Positions 36,809 to 46,923 of a DNA stretch of 64,000 bases are shown piece by piece (position 1 is the first letter of the stretch; each line of letters begins with the position of its first letter). A program made the translations under genes and the position numbers. The stretch spans positions 1 to 64,000 of the forward strand of contig CABZCA010000002.1 of assembly GCA_902524115.1 (NCBI GenBank), given 5' to 3'. Below the pieces are notes generated by a model. It made no database searches. It was not told where the DNA came from and was given only the letters and a program-made list of their open reading frames with translations. The DNA comes from an uncultured Pelagibacteraceae bacterium. Lineage in GTDB: Bacteria; Pseudomonadota; Alphaproteobacteria; Pelagibacterales; Pelagibacteraceae.

Positions 36809-37849
36809 TTAATTTTTAGTTCCAATAGCCTCTGAAACATTTTTAAACCCTTTATTTTTTAATAAATCAATTAATTCTTTACTTATTTTTGAAGCTATAC
36901 GAGGACCTCTATAAACCATTCCAGTATATAATTGAACGAGCGTTGCGCCAGAAGTGATTTTTTCAAAAGCATCTTGTCCATTGCTCACACCTCCCACTCC
37001 TATTATTTTTGTTTTATCTTTTAAAATTTTATAAAATTTAGAAATTACCTCATTTGAAATTTTTTCAATTGGTTTACCTGACAGTCCACCCTTTTCTAGT
37101 TTATTTATATTTTTTAAATTTTCTCTATTCTTATCTGTTGTATTGGAAACAATAACTATTCCTATTTCTTGTTCTAAAATAATTTTAGATACTTTATTAA
37201 TTTGATCATCATTTAAATCAGGTGAAACTTTTATTGCTAGTGGAACTTTAGAATTTAATTCTTTTTTTTCATTTTTTATTTTACTAATAAGTAAATTAAG
37301 TTCATCTTGGTTATGAAAGTCTCTTAAGTTTTCTGTATTTGGTGAGGAAATATTTATTGTGATATAATCAGCTAAATTATAAAATTTACGAAAACAAATT
37401 AAATAATCCTCAACTCTATCTATAGAATCTTTATTTGGTCCAATATTGATTCCTAAAAAACCTGTTTTATTATTTTCCTTAATTCTCTTACTAATTTCTT
37501 CTGAACCAGAATTGTTAAAACCTAGTCTATTAATTAAAGCTTCATCCTCTTCGAGTCTAAAAACTCTTGGTTTAGCGTTTCCAAACTGAGGTTTCGGAGT
37601 AATTGTACCTACTTCAACAAAACCAAATCCAAGATTAAACAGGGGATTATATACTTCAGCATTTTTATCAAATCCAGCAGCAACACCAATTGGTGAAGGT
37701 AATTTTTTTTCACAAAAAATTGTTTCTATAATATGATTATCTTTAGGTTGAGTATAAGGAATATTATTTAATTTTAATGCCTTTATTGCTAAAGAATGTG
37801 CTACTTCAGGACTAAATTTAAAAATTAATGGTCTTAAGATATTAAACAT
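36809..37849 (-). CDS. pyrD: Dihydroorotate dehydrogenase (quinone), class 2
   Basis: 346 aa; SPIGVAAGFDKNAEVYNPL, GFGFVEVGTITPKPQ, ITINISSPNTENLR. Confidence 0.96.
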   Translation of the reverse strand: MFNILRPLIFKFSPEVAHSLAIKALKLNNIPYTQPKDNHIIETIFCEKKLPSPIGVAAGFDKNAEVYNPLFNLGFGFVEVGTITPKPQFGNAKPRVFRLEEDEALINRLGFNNSGSEEISKRIKENNKTGFLGINIGPNKDSIDRVEDYLICFRKFYNLADYITINISSPNTENLRDFHNQDELNLLISKIKNEKKELNSKVPLAIKVSPDLNDDQINKVSKIILEQEIGIVIVSNTTDKNRENLKNINKLEKGGLSGKPIEKISNEVISKFYKILKDKTKIIGVGGVSNGQDAFEKITSGATLVQLYTGMVYRGPRIASKISKELIDLLKNKGFKNVSEAIGTKN

Positions 37850-39410
37850 TTTCTAATTTACTTTTTATTAATTCTTTTGTTTCTTGAACCCCAAAAAAGC
37901 TGATAAAAAAACCAAATCGTGGTCCATTTTCTACCCCAAAAACTACCTCATATATTAATTTGAACCAATCACGTAAATTTTCTTTATAACCATTTTCTTT
38001 GCCAACTGTATAAATTGTAGTCTGAATATCTTCAGGTTTCATTGTGTCATCGCAGTTCTCTAAAGAGTTTACTAAAGCAACTAAAGCATTCTTTTCACTT
38101 TCATTTGGTTTTTTATAAATCTTTTTAGATTTTATAGCGTCATTAAAATATTTAATTGCATAAGATATTAAGTTGTCAAAAATTGGATGAATATCCTCAT
38201 TAATATCTTTCTTATATTTCTTAACAAACTTCCAAAGCAATTCTTTATTATCAGCATTGCTGGTCTCTACTAAATTTAATAGCATTGAGAAGGACATAAT
38301 TGAATTTTCATATGGAATCTCTGAATTATGAACATGCCAAACAGGATTCATAAGTTTTTGAAGTTCGTTTTGAGTTTTACTTTTTTCAACAAAATCAAGA
38401 TATTCATCGACAGCTTTTGGTACTACTTCTCTATAAAGTTTTTTTGCTCTTTTTGGATTTTGGTACATATATAATGAGAGACTTTCTGGCGAAGCATATT
38501 CTAGCCATTGATCAATGGTGATACCATTTCCTTTTGACTTGGATATTTTTTCACCTTTTTCATCTAGAAATAGCTCATATGCAAACCCAGACGGATTTGT
38601 TTTTCCTAATAATTTTATGATTTTTGTTGATAAAATTGCACTCTCAATCAAATCTTTCCCGTACATTTCAAAATCAACATCTAGAGCATACCATCTCATT
38701 GCCCAATCTACTTTCCACTGTAACTTACAATTTCCATCTAAAATACTTTGTTCTAATTTTTCACCATTATTATCAAAAATTATTTTTGAGTTTTTGGTAT
38801 CTATTTCCGAAACTGGTATCTCTAATACAAACCCTGTGTCTGGACATATTGGTAAAAATGGAGAATAAGTTTTTTGTCTTTCTTTACCAAGCGTGGGAAC
38901 AATTATATTCATTATTCCTTCATAATTATCTAAAATTAATTTTAATGAGTCGTTAAAAAAACCAGATTTATACAAAATTGTTGAACTTTTAAAATTATAT
39001 TTAAAATTAAATTTATTTAAAAATTTTTTTAACATTTCATTATTGTGCTCTCCAAAACTATTAAATTTCCCAAAAGGGTCTGGAACTTGAGTTAAAGGTT
39101 TGTGAAGATTTTGCTCTAGTTTTTTAGAATTAGGAATATTGTCAGGTACTTTTCTTAGTCCGTCCATATCGTCAGAAAATGTAATTATTTCTTTAGGAAG
39201 ATTTGTTAAATAATTTAAGGCGTTAACAATCATTGAGGTTCTTGCCACTTCACCAAAAGTACCAATATGAGGTAAACCACTGGGACCATATCCTGTTTGC
39301 AGAATTATTTTTCCTTTCTTTTCAATATTTTTTTTTCTTTCTCTCAGAAGCTTTTTGGCTTCAACAAAGGGCCAGGCGTTTGTTTTATCTATGTTGGTTT
39401 TATCGATCAC
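37842..39410 (-). CDS. lysS: Lysyl-tRNA synthetase, class I
   Basis: 522 aa; GYGPSGLPHIGTFGEVAR HIGH-like motif, KISKSKGNGIT KMSKS-like motif. Confidence 0.95.
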   Translation of the reverse strand: MIDKTNIDKTNAWPFVEAKKLLRERKKNIEKKGKIILQTGYGPSGLPHIGTFGEVARTSMIVNALNYLTNLPKEIITFSDDMDGLRKVPDNIPNSKKLEQNLHKPLTQVPDPFGKFNSFGEHNNEMLKKFLNKFNFKYNFKSSTILYKSGFFNDSLKLILDNYEGIMNIIVPTLGKERQKTYSPFLPICPDTGFVLEIPVSEIDTKNSKIIFDNNGEKLEQSILDGNCKLQWKVDWAMRWYALDVDFEMYGKDLIESAILSTKIIKLLGKTNPSGFAYELFLDEKGEKISKSKGNGITIDQWLEYASPESLSLYMYQNPKRAKKLYREVVPKAVDEYLDFVEKSKTQNELQKLMNPVWHVHNSEIPYENSIMSFSMLLNLVETSNADNKELLWKFVKKYKKDINEDIHPIFDNLISYAIKYFNDAIKSKKIYKKPNESEKNALVALVNSLENCDDTMKPEDIQTTIYTVGKENGYKENLRDWFKLIYEVVFGVENGPRFGFFISFFGVQETKELIKSKLENV

Positions 39411-39496
39411 TTTTAATCAAATAGCTTATAAAATAACGTTTTTTATAATTCTTATAGAGTTGAAATTTATTTACCATAAAATAATGTCCAATCAAA

Positions 39497-40945
39497 ATGT
39501 CCAATTATAAAACAGTTTTCTTTACGCTGGGAGTTTTGCAAATTATTTTAGGGTTGTCGATGATTGCGCCAATTTTAGCGCAGTTTTTTTATAATGAACT
39601 TAATTCTAGTTTCATAAGTTCTGGAATTGTAACTATTATTTTTGGAGTTCTTTTTTTATTGACAAATTTAGATCATGATAAAAAAATTAGTTTACCACAA
39701 GCCTTCCTTTTAACAGCTTTATCTTGGTTAAGTATTGCCATTTTTGGCTCACTTCCTTTCATATTTTCTGAAATCGAATTGAGTTTAACAGATGCTTTTT
39801 TTGAGAGCATGTCAGGTATTACCACAACTGGATCAACTATAATCACCAATTTAAATGAAACTCCTAAAAGTATATTGCTTTGGAGGGGAATGCTTCAATG
39901 GCTAGGCGGTATTGGTATCATAGTCATGGCCATTACTTTAATGCCTCTTATGAATATTGGTGGAATGCAGCTGTTCATTATATCCACAAGTGATACTCCA
40001 GAAAAAATTTTACCTAGATCAAAAGAAATAGCATTAAGATTGATCTTGGTATACTCAGGATTAACTTTTATTTGTGCATTATTTTATAAAATATTTGGGA
40101 TGAACTTTTTTGATAGTATCGTTCACTCAATGACAACAATAGCGACAGGAGGTTTCTCAAATTATAATGAGTCTATTGGTTACTTTGATAATTCTTTGAT
40201 AGAGTTAACATCAATAATATTTATTATTTTGGGAAGTATTCCATTCATTGCCTATGTCAAATACTTAAATGGAGACAAAAAAATATTTTTTAATGATACA
40301 CAGATTAAAACTTTTTTAAAAATTGTACTATTCTCAATTATCTTGATGTATTTATATCTTTTTATTAAAAATCAAAGTACGTTTGATTACAGTATTAGGT
40401 CAGTTGCGTTTAATGTAATATCGATTTTAACTGGTACTGGTTATGTAACTCAGAACTTTAGCGATTGGGGACAATTCCCATTAATTTATTTTCTGATTCT
40501 TATGTTTATAGGTGGATGTGCAGGTTCAACCGCTTGCGGGATTAAAATATTTAGAGTCCAAATTTTATTCCAGTTTGTATCTGTACAACTAAAGAAAATA
40601 ATTTATCCAAGAGGTATATTTAAAATAAAATATGAAAATAATAATATTGATGAGAAATTTTTAGCATCAATAATTTCATTTATATTTTTATATATTGTAA
40701 TCTTCTTTATTATAACAGCACTGTTATCAACAAGCGGTTTAGATTTGACAACCTCAATATCTGCTGCTGCAACGTCAATATCAAATGTAGGGCCTGGTTT
40801 AGGTGATATTATTGGTCCAAATGGTAATTTTTCAAATTTATCAGATTTTTCGAAGTGGGTTTTAAGTTTAGCGATGATTTTAGGTAGATTAGAATTGTTT
40901 GCTGTATTAGTATTATTTATTCCATCATTTTGGAGAAAATATTAA
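39497..40945 (+). CDS. trkH: Potassium uptake protein TrkH family
   Basis: 482 aa; SGITTTGSTI, MTTIATGGFSNY, LTGTGYVTQNF selectivity-filter repeats. Confidence 0.93.
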   Translation: MSNYKTVFFTLGVLQIILGLSMIAPILAQFFYNELNSSFISSGIVTIIFGVLFLLTNLDHDKKISLPQAFLLTALSWLSIAIFGSLPFIFSEIELSLTDAFFESMSGITTTGSTIITNLNETPKSILLWRGMLQWLGGIGIIVMAITLMPLMNIGGMQLFIISTSDTPEKILPRSKEIALRLILVYSGLTFICALFYKIFGMNFFDSIVHSMTTIATGGFSNYNESIGYFDNSLIELTSIIFIILGSIPFIAYVKYLNGDKKIFFNDTQIKTFLKIVLFSIILMYLYLFIKNQSTFDYSIRSVAFNVISILTGTGYVTQNFSDWGQFPLIYFLILMFIGGCAGSTACGIKIFRVQILFQFVSVQLKKIIYPRGIFKIKYENNNIDEKFLASIISFIFLYIVIFFIITALLSTSGLDLTTSISAAATSISNVGPGLGDIIGPNGNFSNLSDFSKWVLSLAMILGRLELFAVLVLFIPSFWRKY

Positions 40946-42318
40946 TGTCTGAAACAAAACAAAGCTGGTTGGATTCATTATTAGTTTATAAAGATATTAG
41001 GATGTTAAGAATATTGCTTCTAGGAGCAATAAGTGGTTTTCCATGGGTATTAATTGCAAGTAGCTTAAGTCTTTGGCTAAAGGAAGAGGGATTAAGTAGA
41101 TCAACAATTGGTTGGGCAGGGTTAATATTTGGAGTTTATGCATTTAATTATTTATGGGCTCCAATAATTGACAGAGTGCAGATTCCACTTTTAACAAAAA
41201 AATTAGGACATAGACGTGGATGGATTGTATTAATGCAATTAATTATTTTATTAAGCTTGATAGTTTGGAGCTTTATAAATCCTACTCAAAACCTAGCACT
41301 CTTAATCAGTGTTGGATTGGTAATTGCTATTGCTTCTGCTACTCAAGATATTACTGTTGATGCACTAAGAATTGAACAGATTAATTCAAATGAGGGAAAA
41401 TCTATGGCTGCAGGAGCAGCTATGGCAGTTGTTGGATGGTGGACAGGATATAAATTAGGGGGTGTGGTTGCATTGTTTACTGCAGAGTTTTTTGAAAACA
41501 TGGGCGTAGCAGATTATTGGCAGGCTACTTTTTTAGTTTTAGGAATTTTAATTATTTTGATGAATATAGGTTTAATGTTTGTTCACGAAACAATTGATTT
41601 TAATAGAGTAAGTAATCAAAAAGCAACAGATCAAATTATTAGAGATAAGCTTGGATATAATAATATTATAACAAATTTTGTTGCTTATATTACAGGAACA
41701 ATTGGCGGACCAATAATAAGTTTTTTTAAAAAAAATGGATTAGCAATTGCACTAGGAATTCTAGGTTTTGTATTTTTATTTAAGATAGGAGAAGCATTTT
41801 TGGGTCGAATGTCTATTGTTTTTTATAAAGAAATTGGTTTTTCTAAAGGTCAAATAGCTATCTATTCTAAAGGATTAGGATGGATTACTACTGTAGTTTT
41901 CACTTTACTTGGTGGAATAATGGCTATGCGCGCTGGAACTATTAAAACAATGTTTTTTGCAGGTGGTTTAATGGCTTTAACAAATCTTATTTTTGCAGTT
42001 TTAGCTTGGACAGGTAAATCTGAACTTTTATTTGCAATAGCTGTAATTGCAGATGACATAACTGCAGCGTTCGCTACTGTTGCATTTGTTGCCTTTATTT
42101 CATTGTTAGTGGATAGAACTTATACAGCTACTCAATATGCATTGTTGGCATCAATTGGAACAGCAGGGAGAACAACACTTGCCTCATCTTCGGGAGCATT
42201 GGTAGACTGGTTGAATGGAGACTGGGGTACTTTTTTTATAATAACAACAGTAATGGTAATTCCATCATTAATTTGTCTTTGGTTTATAAGGAATAAAGTA
42301 AAAATTGGTGCAAAATAG
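40945..42318 (+). CDS. MFS transporter, AmpG-like muropeptide permease family
   Basis: ORF track starts 40930; ATG at 40945 (TAATG overlap with trkH) is preferred. LLGAISGFPWVLIASSLSLWLKEEGLS, ATQDITVDALRIE. Confidence 0.87.
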   Translation: MSETKQSWLDSLLVYKDIRMLRILLLGAISGFPWVLIASSLSLWLKEEGLSRSTIGWAGLIFGVYAFNYLWAPIIDRVQIPLLTKKLGHRRGWIVLMQLIILLSLIVWSFINPTQNLALLISVGLVIAIASATQDITVDALRIEQINSNEGKSMAAGAAMAVVGWWTGYKLGGVVALFTAEFFENMGVADYWQATFLVLGILIILMNIGLMFVHETIDFNRVSNQKATDQIIRDKLGYNNIITNFVAYITGTIGGPIISFFKKNGLAIALGILGFVFLFKIGEAFLGRMSIVFYKEIGFSKGQIAIYSKGLGWITTVVFTLLGGIMAMRAGTIKTMFFAGGLMALTNLIFAVLAWTGKSELLFAIAVIADDITAAFATVAFVAFISLLVDRTYTATQYALLASIGTAGRTTLASSSGALVDWLNGDWGTFFIITTVMVIPSLICLWFIRNKVKIGAK

Positions 42319-43054
42319 GCATTTTTGTAGTAATTCATACTTAAACGTTTATGAGTCAGCGTCCAAAAACTCCAATGTAAGCACTCAGTTATTATACGGT
42401 GAAAAATTTAATGTAATACAAAAAGATAAAGATTTTTTAAAAATCAAAACTGACTTTGATAATTATGTTGGTTTTATAAAAGTTGGAAGGTTTAACAAAA
42501 GATTAAATAAGACACATAAAGTTTGTGTTTTAAAATCTAAAATTTATTCAAAACCCAAAAGTAAATTTAGTACTAGAAAATATCTCCCATTTTCTTCAGA
42601 AATCGAAATTTTAGAAAAAAAAAATAATTTTATAATGTTTGAAAAAAATAAATGGATTAGCTTTAATGAATTAGAAACTGTAAAAAAACAAAATAATAAT
42701 TTTACAAAAATATTTAAACTTTTTTTAAATTGTAAATATAAATGGGGTGGTAAAAGTTTTGATGGAATTGATTGCTCAGCTTTATTACAAATATTTTATA
42801 AATTTAATAATAAATTTTTTCCTAGGGATACGATTGATCAAGTTAAAATTAAGAAAGGGATTGTTAAAAAAAAGTCTTTCAAAAAAGGAGATATTATTTT
42901 TTGGAAGGGACATGTCGCAATTTGCTTAAATTCAAAGAATTTAATTCATGCATATGGACCAAAAAAGAAGGTATTAATTATGCCAATTTATCAAACCATA
43001 AAATTAATTGAGAAAACTGCAAATTTAAAAGTAGCAAAGGTTATATCTATTTAA
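42305..43054 (+). CDS. NlpC/P60 family cell-wall hydrolase with SH3-like region
   Basis: 249 aa, TTG start; YKWGGKSFDGIDCSALLQIFYK catalytic Cys motif, KGHVAICL His motif. Confidence 0.87.
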   Translation: MVQNRHFCSNSYLNVYESASKNSNVSTQLLYGEKFNVIQKDKDFLKIKTDFDNYVGFIKVGRFNKRLNKTHKVCVLKSKIYSKPKSKFSTRKYLPFSSEIEILEKKNNFIMFEKNKWISFNELETVKKQNNNFTKIFKLFLNCKYKWGGKSFDGIDCSALLQIFYKFNNKFFPRDTIDQVKIKKGIVKKKSFKKGDIIFWKGHVAICLNSKNLIHAYGPKKKVLIMPIYQTIKLIEKTANLKVAKVISI

Positions 43055-43950
43055 CCTTGGTCTCTTCCAAAATCTGGTTTTGCTATATCTTGTTTTAAAC
43101 TTAATATCTGCTGTCTTACTTTTTTTGAATTAATTAATTTTTTTTTTAAAGTTTTATCATCTAAATTTTCTATATTTTTCTTAAATGAATTTAAATTATT
43201 AATAAATAAGTTTATTGCGCTGACTATATTTCTTTTATTATTGAAAAATATATCTCTCCACATAATTTCATTGGATGCAGCTATTCTTGAAAAATCTCTT
43301 AATCCTCCAGCACTAAACTTTATGACATCCTTTTTTTGTTTTTTTTGAAAGTCTTGTGCAGTTTTAATCAGGTTATAAGCGATTAAATGAGGCAAATGAC
43401 TTGTTATTGAAAAAATTTTATCATGAATTTTTGCATCCATAATAATTACATTTGAACCTAATTTTTTCCAAAATTTCAATAATTTGCTTTGTTTTATTTT
43501 ATTTTTATCACTCACTACAACACACCATTTATTTACAAAAAGATTTTTAGTTCCATGCTCAGGTCCACTTACTTCTGAACCTGATATTGGGTGACTAGTT
43601 ATCCAATCAAGAGATTTTGATAGTTTTTTATTTTTAAGTTTTAAAATATTTTCTTTAGTTGATCCCACATCAGTAATTAAGCAATTTTTATTCAAATACT
43701 TATTTAAATTAGGAATAATTTTCTCATATTCACTCATTGGAGTTGATAACACTACAAGATCTATATCAGATAATTTATCATCAAGTTTTTTTAGAATTCT
43801 TATTTTATTATCAATTTTTTTTATTTTTCGAATATTTTTTTTTGATTTTTCGAAAACAAAATAATTTTTGGAAATTTTTTTAGTTATAGAGCCTCTCAAT
43901 ATTGAAGACCCTATAAGTCCACAACCAATAATTAAAATTTTTTTAAACAT
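43051..43950 (-). CDS. tyrC: Prephenate/cyclohexadienyl dehydrogenase
   Basis: 299 aa; IIGCGLIGSSILRG Rossmann motif, TDVGSTKENIL, HPISGSEVSGPEHGT. Confidence 0.93.
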   Translation of the reverse strand: MFKKILIIGCGLIGSSILRGSITKKISKNYFVFEKSKKNIRKIKKIDNKIRILKKLDDKLSDIDLVVLSTPMSEYEKIIPNLNKYLNKNCLITDVGSTKENILKLKNKKLSKSLDWITSHPISGSEVSGPEHGTKNLFVNKWCVVVSDKNKIKQSKLLKFWKKLGSNVIIMDAKIHDKIFSITSHLPHLIAYNLIKTAQDFQKKQKKDVIKFSAGGLRDFSRIAASNEIMWRDIFFNNKRNIVSAINLFINNLNSFKKNIENLDDKTLKKKLINSKKVRQQILSLKQDIAKPDFGRDQG

Positions 43951-45028
43951 TTTTGAAAATATTTTTCAGTTTATCAAGTAATAGTTTATTTTCGTGATTA
44001 TTTCCTATAGTAAGTCTTAGACAATTTTTAATTCCATATGAATTCATCTCTCTTAAAATTATTCCTGAAGCTTCAAGTTTTTTTTCTACAAGGTTAGCTG
44101 AAAGTTTACAATTTTTAAAATCTAAAAGAAAAAAATTTGGCCCTATATCGTTTGTCTTAATATTATATAAATTCAATATCTTTTGTATTTTTTTTGCCCA
44201 ATCTAAATTATGTTTTACAGACTTTTTTATAAAACTTTGATCTTTTAAAGACTCAATAGCACATACCTGGGCTATTTTATTAACATTAAATGGTGGTTTG
44301 ATTTTATACATAGCTTTTACTATTTTTTTACTTCCATATCCCCATCCAACTCTTAAAGAAGCGAGTCCATAAATTTTAGAAAAAGTTCTCAATATAAATA
44401 CATTACTTTTATTTTTAAAAATCTCTAAACCTGATTTGTAATCTTTGTTTAGCATGTATTCAAAATAAGCATCATCAACAACAAGTAAAATTTTTTTATT
44501 TAAACGCTTTCTTAATTCTAATAACTGTTTTTTAGAAATATATGTACCCGTAGGATTATTAGGATTAGCTAAAAATACAATTTTGGTCTTGTTTGATACT
44601 TTTTTTAAAATTTCATTATTTGATACTTTAAAATTTTTTTCTTTAGAAAATATAACTTTCGCTCCCACTATTTGCGCGTAAATTCTGTACATTAAAAAAC
44701 TAAACTCTGGTACAATTACCTGATCTCCTTTATTTAAAAATAGTTGGCATAACATTTGAATAATTTCATCGGATCCAGATCCACAAATTATTTGATTTTG
44801 ATTACAGTTATATTTTTTTGAAATTATAGAAGTTAAATCTCTGAATTTTCCATCTGGATATTTTGAGATATTATCATTAAATTTTTTTATTACTTTTTTA
44901 ACACCATTGCTCATGCCCAAAGCAGATTCATTTGCCGATAATTTAATTATTTTTTTTTTTTTAGTTAAAAAAGATCTTCCTGGTTTATAAGTTTTTATGG
45001 TTATTTTTCTAAATATTGGAGTATTCAT
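43943..45028 (-). CDS. hisC: Histidinol-phosphate aminotransferase family
   Basis: 361 aa; KLSANESALGMS, CGSGSDEIIQMLC, FLANPNNPTGTY, RTFSKIYGLASLRVGWG. Confidence 0.93.
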   Translation of the reverse strand: MNTPIFRKITIKTYKPGRSFLTKKKKIIKLSANESALGMSNGVKKVIKKFNDNISKYPDGKFRDLTSIISKKYNCNQNQIICGSGSDEIIQMLCQLFLNKGDQVIVPEFSFLMYRIYAQIVGAKVIFSKEKNFKVSNNEILKKVSNKTKIVFLANPNNPTGTYISKKQLLELRKRLNKKILLVVDDAYFEYMLNKDYKSGLEIFKNKSNVFILRTFSKIYGLASLRVGWGYGSKKIVKAMYKIKPPFNVNKIAQVCAIESLKDQSFIKKSVKHNLDWAKKIQKILNLYNIKTNDIGPNFFLLDFKNCKLSANLVEKKLEASGIILREMNSYGIKNCLRLTIGNNHENKLLLDKLKNIFKNV

Positions 45029-45091
45029 GATGCTAATTTTATTAATAAATAGTCAGATAATTAGATAATACAATCAATAATTCTAAAAAAA

Positions 45092-45118
45092 TTGACATCC
45101 AAAAAGCTATCTTATAAA
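45092..45118 (+). promoter_or_regulatory. Putative promoter for metX leader
   Basis: TTGACA (45092-45097) and TATAAA (45113-45118), 15 nt spacing (slightly short). Confidence 0.5.
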
Positions 45119-45120
45119 AC

Positions 45121-45182
45121 GTTTTTGCGCTGATTTAACTGAATTGCGAGCGCTATAAAAAACCTGCTAAATAAGTTTTTTT
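45121..45182 (+). ncRNA. SAM-II riboswitch (metX leader)
   Basis: GCGCTGATTTAACTGAATTGCGAGCGC...GCTAAATAAG matches the SAM-II aptamer (P1 GCGCU/AGCGC, conserved UGAUUUAAC and GCUAAA segments); located upstream of metX; followed by T7. Confidence 0.92.
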
Positions 45183-45208
45183 CTCACAATTCATTCAGCA
45201 AAAATATT

Positions 45209-46342
45209 ATGAGTAATTTTGTAAAAATGAAAAGTATAACAATTAAAAAACCTCTTAAACTTGATTGTGGAAAAGAAATATCAAATTTTCCATTAGCTTA
45301 TGAAACTTACGGAAATCTTAATGAAAAAAAAGATAATGCCATATTAATATTTCATGCACTAACAGGAGATCAGTTTGCTTCAGATATAAACCCTGTGACA
45401 AATAAAGAAGGTTGGTGGAATTATGCAGTTGGCCCAGGTAAAGCGTTTGATACTGAAAAATTTTTTGTGATTTGTGCAAATGTCATTGGTGGTTGTATGG
45501 GGTCATACGGACCAGGAACTATTGATCCAGTAACTAATAAACCTATCGGAACAAATTTTCCAGTTATTACAATAAACGATATGGTTAATGCTCAATATAA
45601 ACTTTTGGATCACTTCAAAATAGAAAAATTATTTGCAGTTGCTGGTGGTTCAATGGGTGGTATGCAAGTATTACAATTTGTATCAAATTTTCCGAACAAA
45701 TCTAAGGTCGCCTTACCAATTGCTTGTACAGCTAGTCACTCAGCCCAAAATATTGCATTCAACGAACTTGGAAGACAAGCAATTATGTCAGATATTAATT
45801 GGAAAAATGGTTTATATGACGGGAAAAAATTTAATCCAGACAAAGGTTTAGCTGTAGCTAGAATGGCAGCGCATATTACATATTTATCAAAAAAAGGATT
45901 ACAAGAAAAATTTGGTCGAAATCTACAAGAAAGATCTGATTTAAAATTTGGTTTCGATGCTGACTTTCAAATTGAGAGTTATTTAAGATATCAGGGCTCT
46001 GTATTTGTGGATAGATTTGATGCAAATAGTTACTTATACATTACCAGAGCAATGGATTACTTTGATTTGACTAAACAATATGATGGGAATCTTTCGAAAG
46101 CTTTTAAAGATAGTAAGACAAAATTTTTCATTATTTCGTTTACTTCGGATTGGTTATATCCAACTTCTGAAAATAAAGACATTGTAATAGCACTAAATGC
46201 TATAGGATCTGATGTTGGTTTTGTAGAAATTAAAACTGACAAAGGTCATGACTCATTTTTATTAGATGTGCCAGATTTTTTAAGCACTATTAAAAACTAC
46301 TTAAACACTACTTATTTAAATATAAATGAAAGAAGAATTTAA
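45209..46342 (+). CDS. metX: Homoserine O-acetyltransferase
   Basis: 377 aa; LIFHALTGDQFASD, FFVICANVIGGCMGSYGP, VAGGSMGGMQVLQF, SDWLYP. Confidence 0.96.
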   Translation: MSNFVKMKSITIKKPLKLDCGKEISNFPLAYETYGNLNEKKDNAILIFHALTGDQFASDINPVTNKEGWWNYAVGPGKAFDTEKFFVICANVIGGCMGSYGPGTIDPVTNKPIGTNFPVITINDMVNAQYKLLDHFKIEKLFAVAGGSMGGMQVLQFVSNFPNKSKVALPIACTASHSAQNIAFNELGRQAIMSDINWKNGLYDGKKFNPDKGLAVARMAAHITYLSKKGLQEKFGRNLQERSDLKFGFDADFQIESYLRYQGSVFVDRFDANSYLYITRAMDYFDLTKQYDGNLSKAFKDSKTKFFIISFTSDWLYPTSENKDIVIALNAIGSDVGFVEIKTDKGHDSFLLDVPDFLSTIKNYLNTTYLNINERRI

Positions 46343-46922
46343 AGTTATATCAGAATTAGTTGATGAGAAATCAAGAGTCCTAGACGTTGGATGTGGTGAC
46401 GGAATTTTGATGGAATATTTGTCAAAAAATAAAGTGGTAGATGTCAGAGGACTTGAAATTTCCAAGGAAAAAGTCAAAAAATGTTTATCTAACGGACTAT
46501 CTGTGGTTGAAGGCGATGCAGAGCATGACTTAAAACAATTTCCAGATTTATCTTTTGATTATGTGATACTAAGTCAAACACTACAAGCTTTCATGAGTCC
46601 AGAGAATGTAATTAAAGATTTATTAAGAGTAGGTAAAAAAGTTATTGTAACCATTCCAAATTTTGGACATTGGAAAGTTAGAGTAGATTTACTTTTTAAA
46701 GGAGAAATGCCAATTACCAAGAATTTACCTTATGAATGGTACAATACTCCAAATTTACATATGTGTACAATTCAAGACTTTTATAATTTTTGCAATAGTA
46801 AAGGGATCAGTATTTTTAAAACAATTTCTTTAAATGGAAAAAAAACTTCAAAAATTACATCTTCAAATTTGAAATTTAAAAACCTAATATCTGAATTAGG
46901 TATTTTTTTACTAGAGAAATAA
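46326..46922 (+). CDS. metW: Methionine biosynthesis protein MetW
   Basis: 198 aa; VLDVGCGDGILMEYLS, LSQTLQAFMSPENV, ITIPNFGHWKVR-like; linked to metX. Confidence 0.95.
   Translation: MKEEFKVISELVDEKSRVLDVGCGDGILMEYLSKNKVVDVRGLEISKEKVKKCLSNGLSVVEGDAEHDLKQFPDLSFDYVILSQTLQAFMSPENVIKDLLRVGKKVIVTIPNFGHWKVRVDLLFKGEMPITKNLPYEWYNTPNLHMCTIQDFYNFCNSKGISIFKTISLNGKKTSKITSSNLKFKNLISELGIFLLEK
46882..46909 (+). terminator. Intrinsic terminator-like hairpin inside the 3' end of metW
   Basis: ACCTAAT-ATCTGA-ATTAGGT perfect 7 bp stem then A + TTTTTTT. Confidence 0.6.
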
Positions 46923-46923
46923 T

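Noticed and set aside
38515-38956. 117 and 110 aa plus-strand ORFs within lysS
   Set aside because: Antisense to class I LysRS; two overlapping frames, neither with a domain.
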